From Actinomadura luzonensis (GTDB lineage: Bacteria > Actinomycetota > Actinomycetes > Streptosporangiales > Streptosporangiaceae), in assembly GCF_022664455.2 (NCBI RefSeq), contig NZ_JAKRKC020000001.1:4407001-4471000 (forward strand): a stretch of 64,000 nucleotides of DNA, given 5' to 3'. The stretch's first letter is position 1; each line of letters opens with the position of its first letter. Positions 36,763-45,300 of the stretch are shown piece after piece. The position numbers were made by a program, and so were the translations under genes. The notes beneath the pieces are model-generated. The model did no database searches. It saw only the letters and a program-made list of their open reading frames with translations, and was not told the DNA's origin.

Positions 36763-37359
36763 GTGCTGCCGCCCATCGACGAGCTGCGTGCCGGGATCGC
36801 CGCCCGGCTGACCGCCTTCGACCGGCGGGAGGTGCCGCCCGCAGGGGGCATCCGCCGGGCCGCCGTCACCGTGTGCGTGCTGGAGGACGCGGCGGGCGCC
36901 CCGTACACGGTGGTGATCAAGCGGGCGCCGCGCGGCCGCAACCCGGGGCAGTGGGCGCTGCCCGGCGGCCGGCTCGACGACGGCGAGCTGCCGGTCGAGG
37001 CGGCGCTGCGGGAGCTGGCCGAGGAGACGGGCCTGACCGGGGTCGAGGTGGCGGGGCTGCTCGACGACTTCGTCACCGACTCGGGGTTCGTGATCACGCC
37101 GGTGGTGGCGTTCGGCGGCCGGCAGCGGCCGGTGGCCGACCCGCGGGAGGTGGCGTCGGTGCACGCGGTGCCGCTGGAGCGGTTCCTGGCGCCGGGGGTG
37201 CCGCGGTGGCGGGGCGAGCTGCTGCAGATGCCGCTGGGGCCGTCGATCGTGATCCACGCGCCGACGGGGGCGATTCTCTGGCAGTTCGCCGAAGTGGCGT
37301 TGCGTGGCCGTGAGCAGCGGGTCTTCGACGTCGCGCAGCCGCACTGGACGCGCACCTGA
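36763..37359 (+). CDS. NUDIX hydrolase (CoA pyrophosphatase-like)
   Basis: 198 residues from the GTG at 36763. The NUDIX box GGRLDDGELPVEAALRELAEETGLTG fits GX5EX7REUXEEXGU exactly. The region before it (VVIKRAPRGRNPGQWALPGG) is characteristic of the CoA-type subgroup, and WQFAEVALRG lies near the end. It hydrolyses a nucleoside diphosphate-linked compound; the substrate is not certain. It is 36 bases after the kinase and may be cotranscribed with it. Confidence 0.9.
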   Translation: MLPPIDELRAGIAARLTAFDRREVPPAGGIRRAAVTVCVLEDAAGAPYTVVIKRAPRGRNPGQWALPGGRLDDGELPVEAALRELAEETGLTGVEVAGLLDDFVTDSGFVITPVVAFGGRQRPVADPREVASVHAVPLERFLAPGVPRWRGELLQMPLGPSIVIHAPTGAILWQFAEVALRGREQRVFDVAQPHWTRT

Positions 37360-37393
37360 CCCGCCGGTGGAATATCACCCCCCGAACGTCCGT

Positions 37394-37399
37394 TAGCAT
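37394..37399 (+). promoter_or_regulatory. Predicted -10 element for the structured RNA
   Basis: TAGCAT fits TANNNT. The expected start six to seven bases downstream (about 37405) coincides with the first base of the long closing helix of the RNA. No strong -35 is seen; TGGAAT-like sequence lies about 20 bases upstream. Confidence 0.4.
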
Positions 37400-37403
37400 C
37401 GAG

Positions 37404-37557
37404 AGGCCGATGTGGTTAGTGTCCCCCGGGCCGCAAATTACCGCCTTCACGGAATACCGTCCGGCTGGAGCCGTGTTGTGCATCTCGCCGAGGAGGCGAC
37501 CGCCACATCGGCCTAACAGCTCTTTTCCCAGGCGCCCCGCTCACCGGCGGGGCGCCT
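37404..37557 (+). ncRNA. Candidate structured noncoding RNA or leader upstream of plsC
   Basis: AGGCCGATGTGG (37404-37415) and CCACATCGGCCT (37503-37514) form a perfect 12-base closing helix across 87 bases. Inside lie smaller hairpins, for example ACGG-AATA-CCGT near 37450 and TCGCC-GAGGA-GGCGA near 37484. A second perfect hairpin at 37530-37557 follows. GTTAG (37415-37419) can alternatively pair with CTAAC (37513-37517). No open frame with actinobacterial codon use crosses it. It does not match 4.5S RNA, tmRNA, RNase P, tRNA or riboswitch cores that I can recall. It may be a stand-alone sRNA or a leader acting on the acyltransferase gene 45 bases on. Confidence 0.5.
37530..37557 (+). terminator. 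Strong hairpin ending the structured RNA
   Basis: AGGCGCCCCGC and GCGGGGCGCCT make an 11-base perfect stem with a six-base loop. A CTCTTTTCCC stretch precedes it and no T-run follows, as in many actinomycete terminators. It could act as terminator or attenuator before the plsC start. Confidence 0.55.
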
Positions 37558-37602
37558 GCTCTATGGTGGGTGGCCGGACGCCCGATGATCCAGGAGAGCC
37601 TG

Positions 37603-38310
37603 TTGCTTTACGAAGTGGTCAAGTTCGCCGCCGCGCCGCTGGCGCACGCCATGTGCCGGCCGCACATCACCGGCGCGGCGCACGTCCCGAGGACCGGGCC
37701 CGCGATCCTGGCCGCCAACCACCTGTCGGTGCTCGACTCGTTCCTGCTGCCCGCGCTGCTGCCGCGGCACGTGACGTTCACCGCCAAGAACGAGTACTTC
37801 GACGGCAACCCCGTCTCGGGCTTCTTCATGCGTCTCGGCCGCAGCCTGCCGATCGACCGCGAGAGCGCGCACGCCGCGCAGACCATGCTGGACGAGGCCG
37901 CGGCCCTGCTGGAGCGGGGCGAGCTGTTCGGCATCCACCCCGAGGGCACCCGCTCCCCCGACGGCCGGCTCTACCGCGGCAAGATCGGCGTGGCCTGGCT
38001 GACGCTCAAGACGGGCGCGCCCGTGCTGCCGGTGGCGCTCACCGGCACCGAGAAGGTGCTCCCGCCGGGCACGAAGGTGCCGCGCCCGGCCAGGATCGGC
38101 ATCGCGATCGGCGCCCCGATGCGCTTCGAGGGCGACCACCGTGACGCGCGCGACCGGCGGCGCGTCACCGACGAGATCATGGCCGCCGTCCAGCGGCTGT
38201 CCGGGCAGGAGTACGTGCCCGTCTACGCCTCCAGCGTCAAGGCGTCCGACGGGGTGGCCGGCATGTCGGTGAAGGAGGCGTCCGAGGGGGCGCCCGGCGG
38301 CGGGCTCTAG
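37603..38310 (+). CDS. PlsC-family lysophospholipid acyltransferase
   Basis: 235 residues from the TTG at 37603, which has AGGAG six bases upstream and gives the family-typical start (M)LYEVVKFAAAPL. The frame opens earlier (ATG 37585, GTG 37570), but those lack a good ribosome binding site. The HX4D motif is NHLSVLD and the second motif is PEGTRSPDG, the acyl-acceptor and phosphate-binding blocks. It acylates 1-acylglycerol-phosphate or a related lipid at the membrane. It lies behind the structured RNA, which may regulate it. Confidence 0.9.
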   Translation: MLYEVVKFAAAPLAHAMCRPHITGAAHVPRTGPAILAANHLSVLDSFLLPALLPRHVTFTAKNEYFDGNPVSGFFMRLGRSLPIDRESAHAAQTMLDEAAALLERGELFGIHPEGTRSPDGRLYRGKIGVAWLTLKTGAPVLPVALTGTEKVLPPGTKVPRPARIGIAIGAPMRFEGDHRDARDRRRVTDEIMAAVQRLSGQEYVPVYASSVKASDGVAGMSVKEASEGAPGGGL

Positions 38311-38348
38311 GCTCGTACGTCTGTCGAGCAGGATCAGGGGGCTGATCA

Positions 38349-39950
38349 GTGGCGCGGAGCCGTACGATCGCGATCGTGTCCGTCGCCGCCGTGCTCGCGG
38401 CGGGAGCCGCGGCCGGTGGCGCCTACTACGTGCTGCACACCCGAGGCACCCCGGCCGCGACCGCGCAGCGCTTCGCCGCGGCCTGGCAGGCCGGCGACAC
38501 CGCCGCGATGGCCAGGGAGCTGGCCACGGCGCAGCGGCTCGACGTCTACGGCCAGCAGCGCGGCGCGCTCGGCGTGGAGCGCACCTCGGTCCGGCTGGGG
38601 CCGGTCGCCCAGGGCGACGACCAGGCCAGCGTCCCCTACACGGTGACGCTCGCGCTGAAGAACGTCGGCGAATGGACCTACGACGGGAAGATCGACCTGG
38701 TCGTGGCCGACCGCGCCTGGAAGGTCGCCTGGTCGCCCGCCACCCTGCACCCGCAGCTCACGGCCGGGCAGACGTTCTCCCTCAGGACGCGCTGGCCCGA
38801 GCGGGCCGCGATCACCGACGCCGACGGCGGGCGCATCGACGACGGCTCGGGCGGCGGCTCGGTGCAGCAGCTCGTCGGCTACCTCGACAAGGCGAAGAAG
38901 AAGGACGTCGCCAAGCTGGGCTCGGCCTACCAGGTGGGGCAGGCGATCGGCCGCGACGGGCTGCAGGAGGCCTTCCAGCGGCGGCTGGCCGGCACCCCGT
39001 CCACCGACATCCAGCTCGGCGGCAGGACGCTCAAGACGATCAAGGGGTCGGCGGGCGAGCCGGTCGAGACCTCGCTCGACCGCGACGCGCAGGCCGCCGC
39101 GGTGACCGCCGTCAAGGACCTGGACAAGCCCACGTCCATGGTGGCGATCCGGCCCTCGACCGGCGAGATCCTGGCCGTGGTCAACAACCGGGGCGGGTTC
39201 AACCGGGCGCTCGACGGGCGCTACCCGCCGGGCTCGACGTTCAAGGCGGTCACCGCGATCGGGCTGCTCGCGGCCGGCATGTCGCCGCAGGACCGGGTGA
39301 CCTGCCCCGAGTACGCCACGGTGGGCGGGCTGAAGATCCGCAACTCCGACAACGAGGCGTTCGGGTCGTTGTCGTTCCTCGACTCCTTCGCCCACTCGTG
39401 CAACACCACGTTCGCGCCGCTCGCCCAGTCGAAGCTGGGCGCGGACAAGCTGGTCAAAGCGGCCGAGAGCGTCGGCTTCAACCAGCCGCTGAACATCGGC
39501 GTCCCGGCCACCCCGGCGAGCCTCCCCAGGCCGCAGTCGGACGCCGAGCTCGCGGCCGAGTCGTTCGGCCAGGCCCGCATCACCGCCAGCCCGCTGTCCA
39601 TCGCGTCGGTGGCGGCCGCCATCGCCGACGGGACGTGGCGGCCGCCCACGCTGGTGCCGTCGCTGAAGCAGAAAGCGGCCGAGCGCGAGCTGCCGGACGG
39701 CGTGAAGGACCAGCTCCACGCCATGATGGCGGCCGTGGTCACCAAGGGCACCGCCAAGTCCGCCGGCCTGCCCGCGGGCACCCACGGCAAGACCGGGACG
39801 GCCGAGTTCGCCAACGGCGACAAGCTGGACACCCACGCCTGGTTCATGGGGTTCAAGGGGGACGTGGCGTTCGCCGTGGTCGTCGAGGGCGGCGGCGGGG
39901 GCGGCGCGGTGGCCGCCCCGGTGGCGGCCACCTTCCTCAAGAACCTGTGA
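38349..39950 (+). CDS. Penicillin-binding protein with MecA-N-like domain (class B transpeptidase)
   Basis: 533 residues from a GTG. One N-terminal membrane anchor (about 5-25) is followed by an NTF2/MecA_N-like domain (TAQRFAAAWQAGDTAAMARELA, about 38-140) and a dimerisation region. The transpeptidase domain has the active-site serine Ser296 in GSTFK (K299), SxN as Ser350-Cys-Asn352, and KTG at 481-483. The protein cross-links peptidoglycan at the septum or side wall. The domain order resembles low-affinity PBP2a-type enzymes, so beta-lactam tolerance is conceivable but unproven. Confidence 0.92.
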   Translation: MARSRTIAIVSVAAVLAAGAAAGGAYYVLHTRGTPAATAQRFAAAWQAGDTAAMARELATAQRLDVYGQQRGALGVERTSVRLGPVAQGDDQASVPYTVTLALKNVGEWTYDGKIDLVVADRAWKVAWSPATLHPQLTAGQTFSLRTRWPERAAITDADGGRIDDGSGGGSVQQLVGYLDKAKKKDVAKLGSAYQVGQAIGRDGLQEAFQRRLAGTPSTDIQLGGRTLKTIKGSAGEPVETSLDRDAQAAAVTAVKDLDKPTSMVAIRPSTGEILAVVNNRGGFNRALDGRYPPGSTFKAVTAIGLLAAGMSPQDRVTCPEYATVGGLKIRNSDNEAFGSLSFLDSFAHSCNTTFAPLAQSKLGADKLVKAAESVGFNQPLNIGVPATPASLPRPQSDAELAAESFGQARITASPLSIASVAAAIADGTWRPPTLVPSLKQKAAERELPDGVKDQLHAMMAAVVTKGTAKSAGLPAGTHGKTGTAEFANGDKLDTHAWFMGFKGDVAFAVVVEGGGGGGAVAAPVAATFLKNL

Positions 39951-39973
39951 CGGGCCTCAAGAACCTGTGACGG
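39935..39973. repeat. 20-base tandem duplication across the PBP stop codon
   Basis: CCTCAAGAACCTGTGACGGG at 39935 is repeated at 39955 with only the last base changed. The first copy contains the TGA at 39948-39950 and the second a redundant TGA. Confidence 0.85.
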
Positions 39974-39974
39974 A

Positions 39975-40859
39975 TCAGCCCGCGCTCAGCAGGAACCGGC
40001 GGATCTCCGCCGCGACCCGGGCCGGCCTGCCGCGCATGGCCGCGTTCGAGGTGGCGCTGTGGTCGAGGCCGGGCAGGTCGGCGCGGCGGCAGCGGGGCAG
40101 GACGCCCTGCAGGGCGGTCAGGGCGTCGCGCAGGTAGGCGGGGCTTCTGGTGCCGCCCAGCAGCAGGACCTCGGCGGTGAGCGCGCGGTAGGCGGCGAGG
40201 TCGTCGGCGGTCTCGGCGACGAGCTGGGCGTCCTGGCGGAGGGTCGGGGCGAGGGCACGGAACGTGGGCTCGCCCGCCACCGCCACCTTGTCCTGATTTT
40301 TCAGCATCGCGGCGGTCATGGCCTCCAGCAGGAAGCGCGGCACCACGGTGAAGACCGCCGGCCCCATGCGCGTCGCCCGCATGCCCGTGACCAGCGCCGC
40401 CGGGACGCGGCCCGCCGCGATCTCCCGGTCGAAGCGCGCCAGCCAGCCGGTCGGGTTGGAGCCGTCCAGGTCGAGCGGCGGCTCGAAGGCGACGATCTTG
40501 CGCACCGCCGGGCCGCCCGGGACCGCGCCCAGGGCGAGGGCGGTGCGCAGTGCGATGATCGCGCCCGAGCTGACGCCGGCGACGTGCTCGGCGCCGGTCG
40601 CGGCCAGCAGCGCGGTCAGGTCCTCGACCTCGCGGGCCAGCCCGTAGCGGGGGCCGGCCGGGCCGCTGCGGCCGCGGCCGCGCCGGTCGGGGACGTAGCA
40701 GGTGAAGTCCGCCGACAGGGCCTCGGCCAGCTCGATGTTGCCGTGCCCGGTCTGCATGGCGCCGTGCAGCAGCACCAGGCCGGGGCCGTCGCCGCCGAGG
40801 CGGCGGTAGGCGATCGTGGTGCCGTCCCGCGACGTCACGTGGTCCAGAGTGGTGATCAT
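39975..40859 (-). CDS. Alpha/beta-hydrolase fold protein
   Basis: 294 residues from the ATG at 40859, with GGGAGCG upstream. The oxyanion region is LVLLHGAMQTGHGN, the nucleophile elbow is GVSSGA (serine), and the catalytic His lies in LPGLDHSATS. The acid residue is expected near LLLGGTRSPAYL. The family covers esterases, haloalkane dehalogenases and lactonases; no specific signature is seen. It is convergent with the PBP, whose stop lies 24 bases away, and codirectional with the upstream PadR regulator. Confidence 0.85.
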   Translation of the reverse strand: MITTLDHVTSRDGTTIAYRRLGGDGPGLVLLHGAMQTGHGNIELAEALSADFTCYVPDRRGRGRSGPAGPRYGLAREVEDLTALLAATGAEHVAGVSSGAIIALRTALALGAVPGGPAVRKIVAFEPPLDLDGSNPTGWLARFDREIAAGRVPAALVTGMRATRMGPAVFTVVPRFLLEAMTAAMLKNQDKVAVAGEPTFRALAPTLRQDAQLVAETADDLAAYRALTAEVLLLGGTRSPAYLRDALTALQGVLPRCRRADLPGLDHSATSNAAMRGRPARVAAEIRRFLLSAG

Positions 40860-40996
40860 GTTCGCTCCCCATGGGTGGGTACGCGGGGGAGCCCGGCTAT
40901 TGTTGCCAGTGCCATCTCGTGGCCGGGGTCCGCTCCGCGGGTCTGTCGGTACGAGGTCGTCCGGCGGCGGTGTGCCAGCACCGCCGCCGGATCTTG

Positions 40997-41641
40997 CTAG
41001 TCGGCCGTGCGGCCCCTCTCCGCCGCCTCGGCCACGTCGCCGGGGACCCGGCCGCTCTCGTGGTAGGCGCGCCAGTCGTCCAGGCCGGGGAAGCGGCCCT
41101 CCTCCAGCTCCGCCAGCAGGCCGCGGACCCAGGCGGCCTCGGCCTGCCGCATCGCCAGGGCGTACTCGGACTCCAGGAGGAACAGCCGGGGCAGCTCCCG
41201 CCCGTCCCGCTCCAGGTCGTCCCGGCCGGCCTCGACCCGCCGCTCCAGCGCGGCCAGCCGGCGCCGCAGCAGCGTCACGACCTCGCCGGGCCCGAGCCCG
41301 CCCAGCACCGACAGCCCCGCCTCGAACGCCGACGGCTCGTGGACGGGGGCCGCCAGCAGCTCCCGCGTCCAGTCCGCGGCCTCCGCCAGCCCGGCGTCGG
41401 TGAGCCGGTAGACGGTCCGCTCGGGGCGGGCGCCCTGACGGTTGCTCTCGACGGCGGCGATCAGGCCGTGTTTCTCCAGGTTGCGGACGACCGTGTAGAG
41501 GGAGCCCCATTTGATCCGCATGTCGTGGTCCTTGCCGCGGGCCCGCAGCACGGAGGCCATCTCGTACGGGTGCATGGGGCGGTGCACGAGCACGGTGAGC
41601 ACGGCCAGCCCGAGCAGGTTGCGCACCGGACGTCGTTTCAC
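40997..41641 (-). CDS. PadR-family transcriptional regulator
   Basis: 214 residues from the GTG at 41641, preceded by AAGGAGGAGGCAGG. The winged-helix domain LLGLAVLTVLVHRPMHPYEMASVLRARGKDHDMRIKWGSLYTVVRNLEKHGLIAAVE (about 9-65) is typical of PadR. The C-terminal half is a helical VirR-like dimerisation domain. It may control the alpha/beta-hydrolase downstream on the same strand or an unlinked efflux system. Confidence 0.9.
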   Translation of the reverse strand: MKRRPVRNLLGLAVLTVLVHRPMHPYEMASVLRARGKDHDMRIKWGSLYTVVRNLEKHGLIAAVESNRQGARPERTVYRLTDAGLAEAADWTRELLAAPVHEPSAFEAGLSVLGGLGPGEVVTLLRRRLAALERRVEAGRDDLERDGRELPRLFLLESEYALAMRQAEAAWVRGLLAELEEGRFPGLDDWRAYHESGRVPGDVAEAAERGRTAD

Positions 41642-41718
41642 CCTGCCTCCTCCTTGTCGCTCCCTGTTACTCGTATGCGAGTATACGTGCGCGAATATTC
41701 GGCGGCAATGGGGTCATT

Positions 41719-42147
41719 TCAGGCGGCCGCGTCGGCGGCAGGCTGGGCCCCGCCGGAGCCGAGGCCGAGCAGGTCGGCGACCGACCAGGAGCCACCGGTC
41801 TCCCCGTCCCGGCGGCAGGTCCCACCGGCGGGCAGCCAGGCCCACTCCCCCACCGCCACCGGAGCGCCGCCCAGAGGGAACCGGCCGGAGCCGGGCGCCG
41901 GACCCGCGGGTGGCGCCGGCGGGGTGAGCGCCGGCGCCGCCCAGGAGGCGGCGAGGCACAGCACCGCCACGACCAGCGCCCCCGACACCACGACCCGCCG
42001 CCGCCACCGCCTCCCCCGGCGTCCGGCGGCGCGCGCCGCGCCGCGCGGCCCCGCCGCCCGCTCCCACTCCGCCAGCCCGTCGCAGGACCGCCGCCACTCA
42101 GAGAACCCGCCACCAGGCCACTCGTCGTCGTCCCGTTCCACGCCCAC
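41719..42147 (-). CDS. Single-span membrane protein with extracytoplasmic tail
   Basis: 142 residues from a GTG. A charged N-terminal part (about 1-46, ending in RRGRRWRRR) precedes one membrane helix (about 50-68, VVVSGALVVAVLCLAASWA). The proline/glycine-rich outer tail has two tryptophans and a lone cysteine in GGTCRRDGETGG. No family is recognised. It may bind the cell wall or act as a sensor. Confidence 0.55.
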   Translation of the reverse strand: MGVERDDDEWPGGGFSEWRRSCDGLAEWERAAGPRGAARAAGRRGRRWRRRVVVSGALVVAVLCLAASWAAPALTPPAPPAGPAPGSGRFPLGGAPVAVGEWAWLPAGGTCRRDGETGGSWSVADLLGLGSGGAQPAADAAA

Positions 42148-42366
42148 CCGGCGTCCCCCTCTCGTCGCCCACGAGTGTACGAACGATTACGCTCCGCGTC
42201 CGGTCCGCGTCCGAGGTATGTCCCGCGCCGGGTGCGCCTCTGTACCGGCTGACGATCGGCGTCCGCACCCGGCGGAGCCGAAGGAGGCTAAATGCATAGA
42301 TTGCGGCGCGACGGTGGAGAGAGGATGCCACCGGACGTCCCGTGGCCGCACGGAAGGCGGAGGGGC

Positions 42367-45300
42367 ATGGAGCTGCACGTCCTCGGACCGTTGCAGGTGC
42401 TGGAGCAGGGCCGCGCGCTGGCCCTCGGAGCCGTCAAGCAGCAGGTGGTGCTGGCCGTCCTGCTGCTGCACCCGAACGAGGTCGTCTCCCCGGCGCGCCT
42501 CGTGGACGAGGTGTGGGGCGAGTCGCCGCCGGCCACCGCGCCCAAGGTCCTGCAGGGCTACATCTCCAGCCTGCGCCGCATCCTGGGCAGCGGCGCGATC
42601 ATCACCCGGGGCGGCGGCTACCAGGCCGTGGTGCCCGCCGGGGCGCTGGACAGCGTCCAGTTCGACCGGCTCGCGGGCGCCGGGCGGGCCGCCGCCGCGC
42701 GGGGCGACCCCGTGCGGGCCGCCGACCTGTTCGCGCGGGCGCTGGCGCTGTGGCGGGGAGAGGCGCTGGCCGGGCTGGAGTTCCGGGCGTCGGCGGCCGG
42801 GGAGGTGGAGCGGCTGGCCGAGCAGCGGCTCAGCGTCGCCGAGCAGCTCACCGAGGTGGAGCTGACGCTCGGCCGCCACATCGAGCTCGTGCCCCGGCTG
42901 CGCGAACTGGTCGCGGCGCACCCGTACCGGGAGAGGCTGCGCGCCCAGCTCATGCTGGCGCTCTACCGGTCGGGACGGCAGGCCGAGGCGCTGGCCGTGA
43001 TACGCGACACCCGCCGCCTGCTGGCCGACGAACTGGGCATCGACCCGGGGCCCGAACTGCGGCGCCTGGAAAGCCGGATGCTCGCCCACGCCCCCGAACT
43101 CGACCCACCGCCCACGACCTGGGGCCCCCACGAACCCACCCCCGCCCCTGACCCCGAACCCGCTCCCGAGCCCTCCTCCCGGCCCGCGCCGCCGTTGCTT
43201 CCGGTGCCGTCCGCCGCGTCGGCGCCGTTCCCCGAGCCCGGGACGCGGCGGCTGGTCACCGTGCTCAGCGCGGAGCTCGCCGCCGAGCCGCCCGGTGGGC
43301 TCGATCCCGAGGCGCTGCACCACCTGCTGGACGTCTTCGCCCGCGCCTGCGAGGAGGCGGCCGCCCGGCACGGCGGGACGGTGGAGCGGGCCGGGCAGGC
43401 CGCGACCGGCGTGTTCGGCCTGCGGGAGCTGCGCGAGGACGACGCGGCGGGCGCGGTCCGCGCCGCGGTGGCCCTGCGCGACGCCCTGTCCGGGCGGCTG
43501 GCGGCCGTGGCCCGCGATCACGACGTCGTCCTGCGTCTCCGCACGGCCGTCGAGTCCGGCGAGGTGTACGTCGCCCCGGACGAGCCCTCCCCCGCCGGCG
43601 TCCCGCCGCGCGCGGCCGGGCAGGTGTTCGAGGTCGCCGCCCTCCTGCGGCAGGCCGCTCCGCCGGACGCCGTCCTGCTCGGCGACCGCGCCCGCCGCCT
43701 GCTCGGCCCGGCCGCGCGGGTGGAGCCGTACCCGGCGGCCGGGGGCGAGCGGGCCTGGCTGCTGGGCGCTCTCGACGCCGAGCCGCCGCCGCTCGCGTCG
43801 TTCGTGGGCCGCCATGACGAGTTGCACCGGCTGCGCACGGCGCTGGAGCAGGCGTCCGGCCGGCGGGCCTGCCACCTGGTGACGGTGCTCGGCCCGCCGG
43901 GCATCGGCAAGTCCCGCCTGGCGGCCCAGCTACGCGACGAGCTGCCGCCCGACGTCACCGTCGTCACCGTCCGCTGCGGCGCCTACGGGGCAGGCGAGGG
44001 TCCCCTCGCACAGCTCACCGCCGCCCTGATCGGCGACGCGCGCACTTCGGCGGGCGATGCTCACGACCCGGCCGGCGACGATGCCCCGGCCCGTCACACC
44101 GACGACCCCACCCGCGAGGCAGAGGACGAAACGGGTGTGGCGGAGGGCCTGGCGGGGTGGTTGCTGGGGGAGACGCAGGCCGGGCTGGTGCGTCGGCGGC
44201 TGCTGGCCGCGCTGGGCCTGTCGGGTGAGCCCGCGCAGGCCGACGAGACGTTCTGGGCCGTCCGCCGCATGCTCGCGCACGCCGCCCGCCGCCGCCCGCT
44301 GCTCGCCGTCCTGGACGACCTGCACCGCGCCCAGCCCGAGCTGCTGGACCTGCTGGACTACCTGGTGGCCTGCGGCGGCGGCGCGCCGGTGCTGCTGCTG
44401 TGCCTGGCCCGTCCCGAGCTGACGGAGGACCACCCCGCCTGGGCCGCCCCGCACCCCGGCAAGGCCGTGCTGGCGCTGGGCCCGCTGCCGGACGCCGAGG
44501 CGGCCAAGCTGGCCGAGATGGTCGCGCGGGGCCCGCTCGGGCCGGCCGCGACCAGGGAGATCCTGGCGGCGGCCGAGGGCAACCCGTTCTTCGTGGAGCA
44601 GCTGGTGGCCGCCCGGGCGGAGAGCCCGGAGGCGCGTCTGCCGCTGACCGTGCAGGCCGTGCTGGCCGCCCGGCTGGACCGGCTCCCTCCGGGCGAGCGG
44701 GCGGTGCTGCGGCACGGCTCGGTCGAGGGCCCCGCCTTCCACCGGGGCGCGCTGGCCGCGCTGCTGCCGCCCGCCGTCCGGCCGGAACTCGGTACGCACC
44801 TGGTGTCCCTCGTCCGTAAGGGCCTGATCCGCGCCGAGCGTCCCGAGTTCGCCGACGAGGACGCCTTCCGCTTCGCCCACGCCCTGATCGGCGAGGTCGC
44901 CTGCGCGAGCCTGCCCAAGGCCACCCGCGCCGGCCTGCACGAACGCCTGGCCGCCTGGCTCAAGGGCAAGCCGGCGGCGCACCCGGCCGCGATCGGGCAC
45001 CACCTGGAGACGGGCCTGCGGCTGCGGGCGGAGCTGGGCCCGCCGGGCGAGCGGGAGCGGGCACTGGCCGACGAGGCGGCCGCGTACCTGGCCGAGGCGG
45101 CCCCGGCCGCGCTGCTGCGGGGCGACGTGGCGGCCGCGCGGGCGTCGCGCCTGTGGGAGCGGGCGGCGGCGCTCATGCGTCCCGGCGACCCGGCGCGAAC
45201 CGCGATCCTGCCCCGGGTGGGGGCCGCGCTGCACGAGGCGGGCCGGTTCGCGGCGGCGGCCCGCGTCCTGGAGGAGGCGGCAGGGACCGCGGCCGACCCG

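Noticed and set aside
37404..37514. tRNA, SRP RNA or a known riboswitch
   Set aside because: No anticodon/T-loop pattern, no SRP tetraloop domain and no conserved riboswitch core could be matched by eye.
42292..42366. N-terminal 25-residue extension of the SARP protein
   Set aside because: The codons have low GC at the third position and AGA/AGG arginines, unlike the gene; the conserved SARP start MELHVLGP is at 42367.
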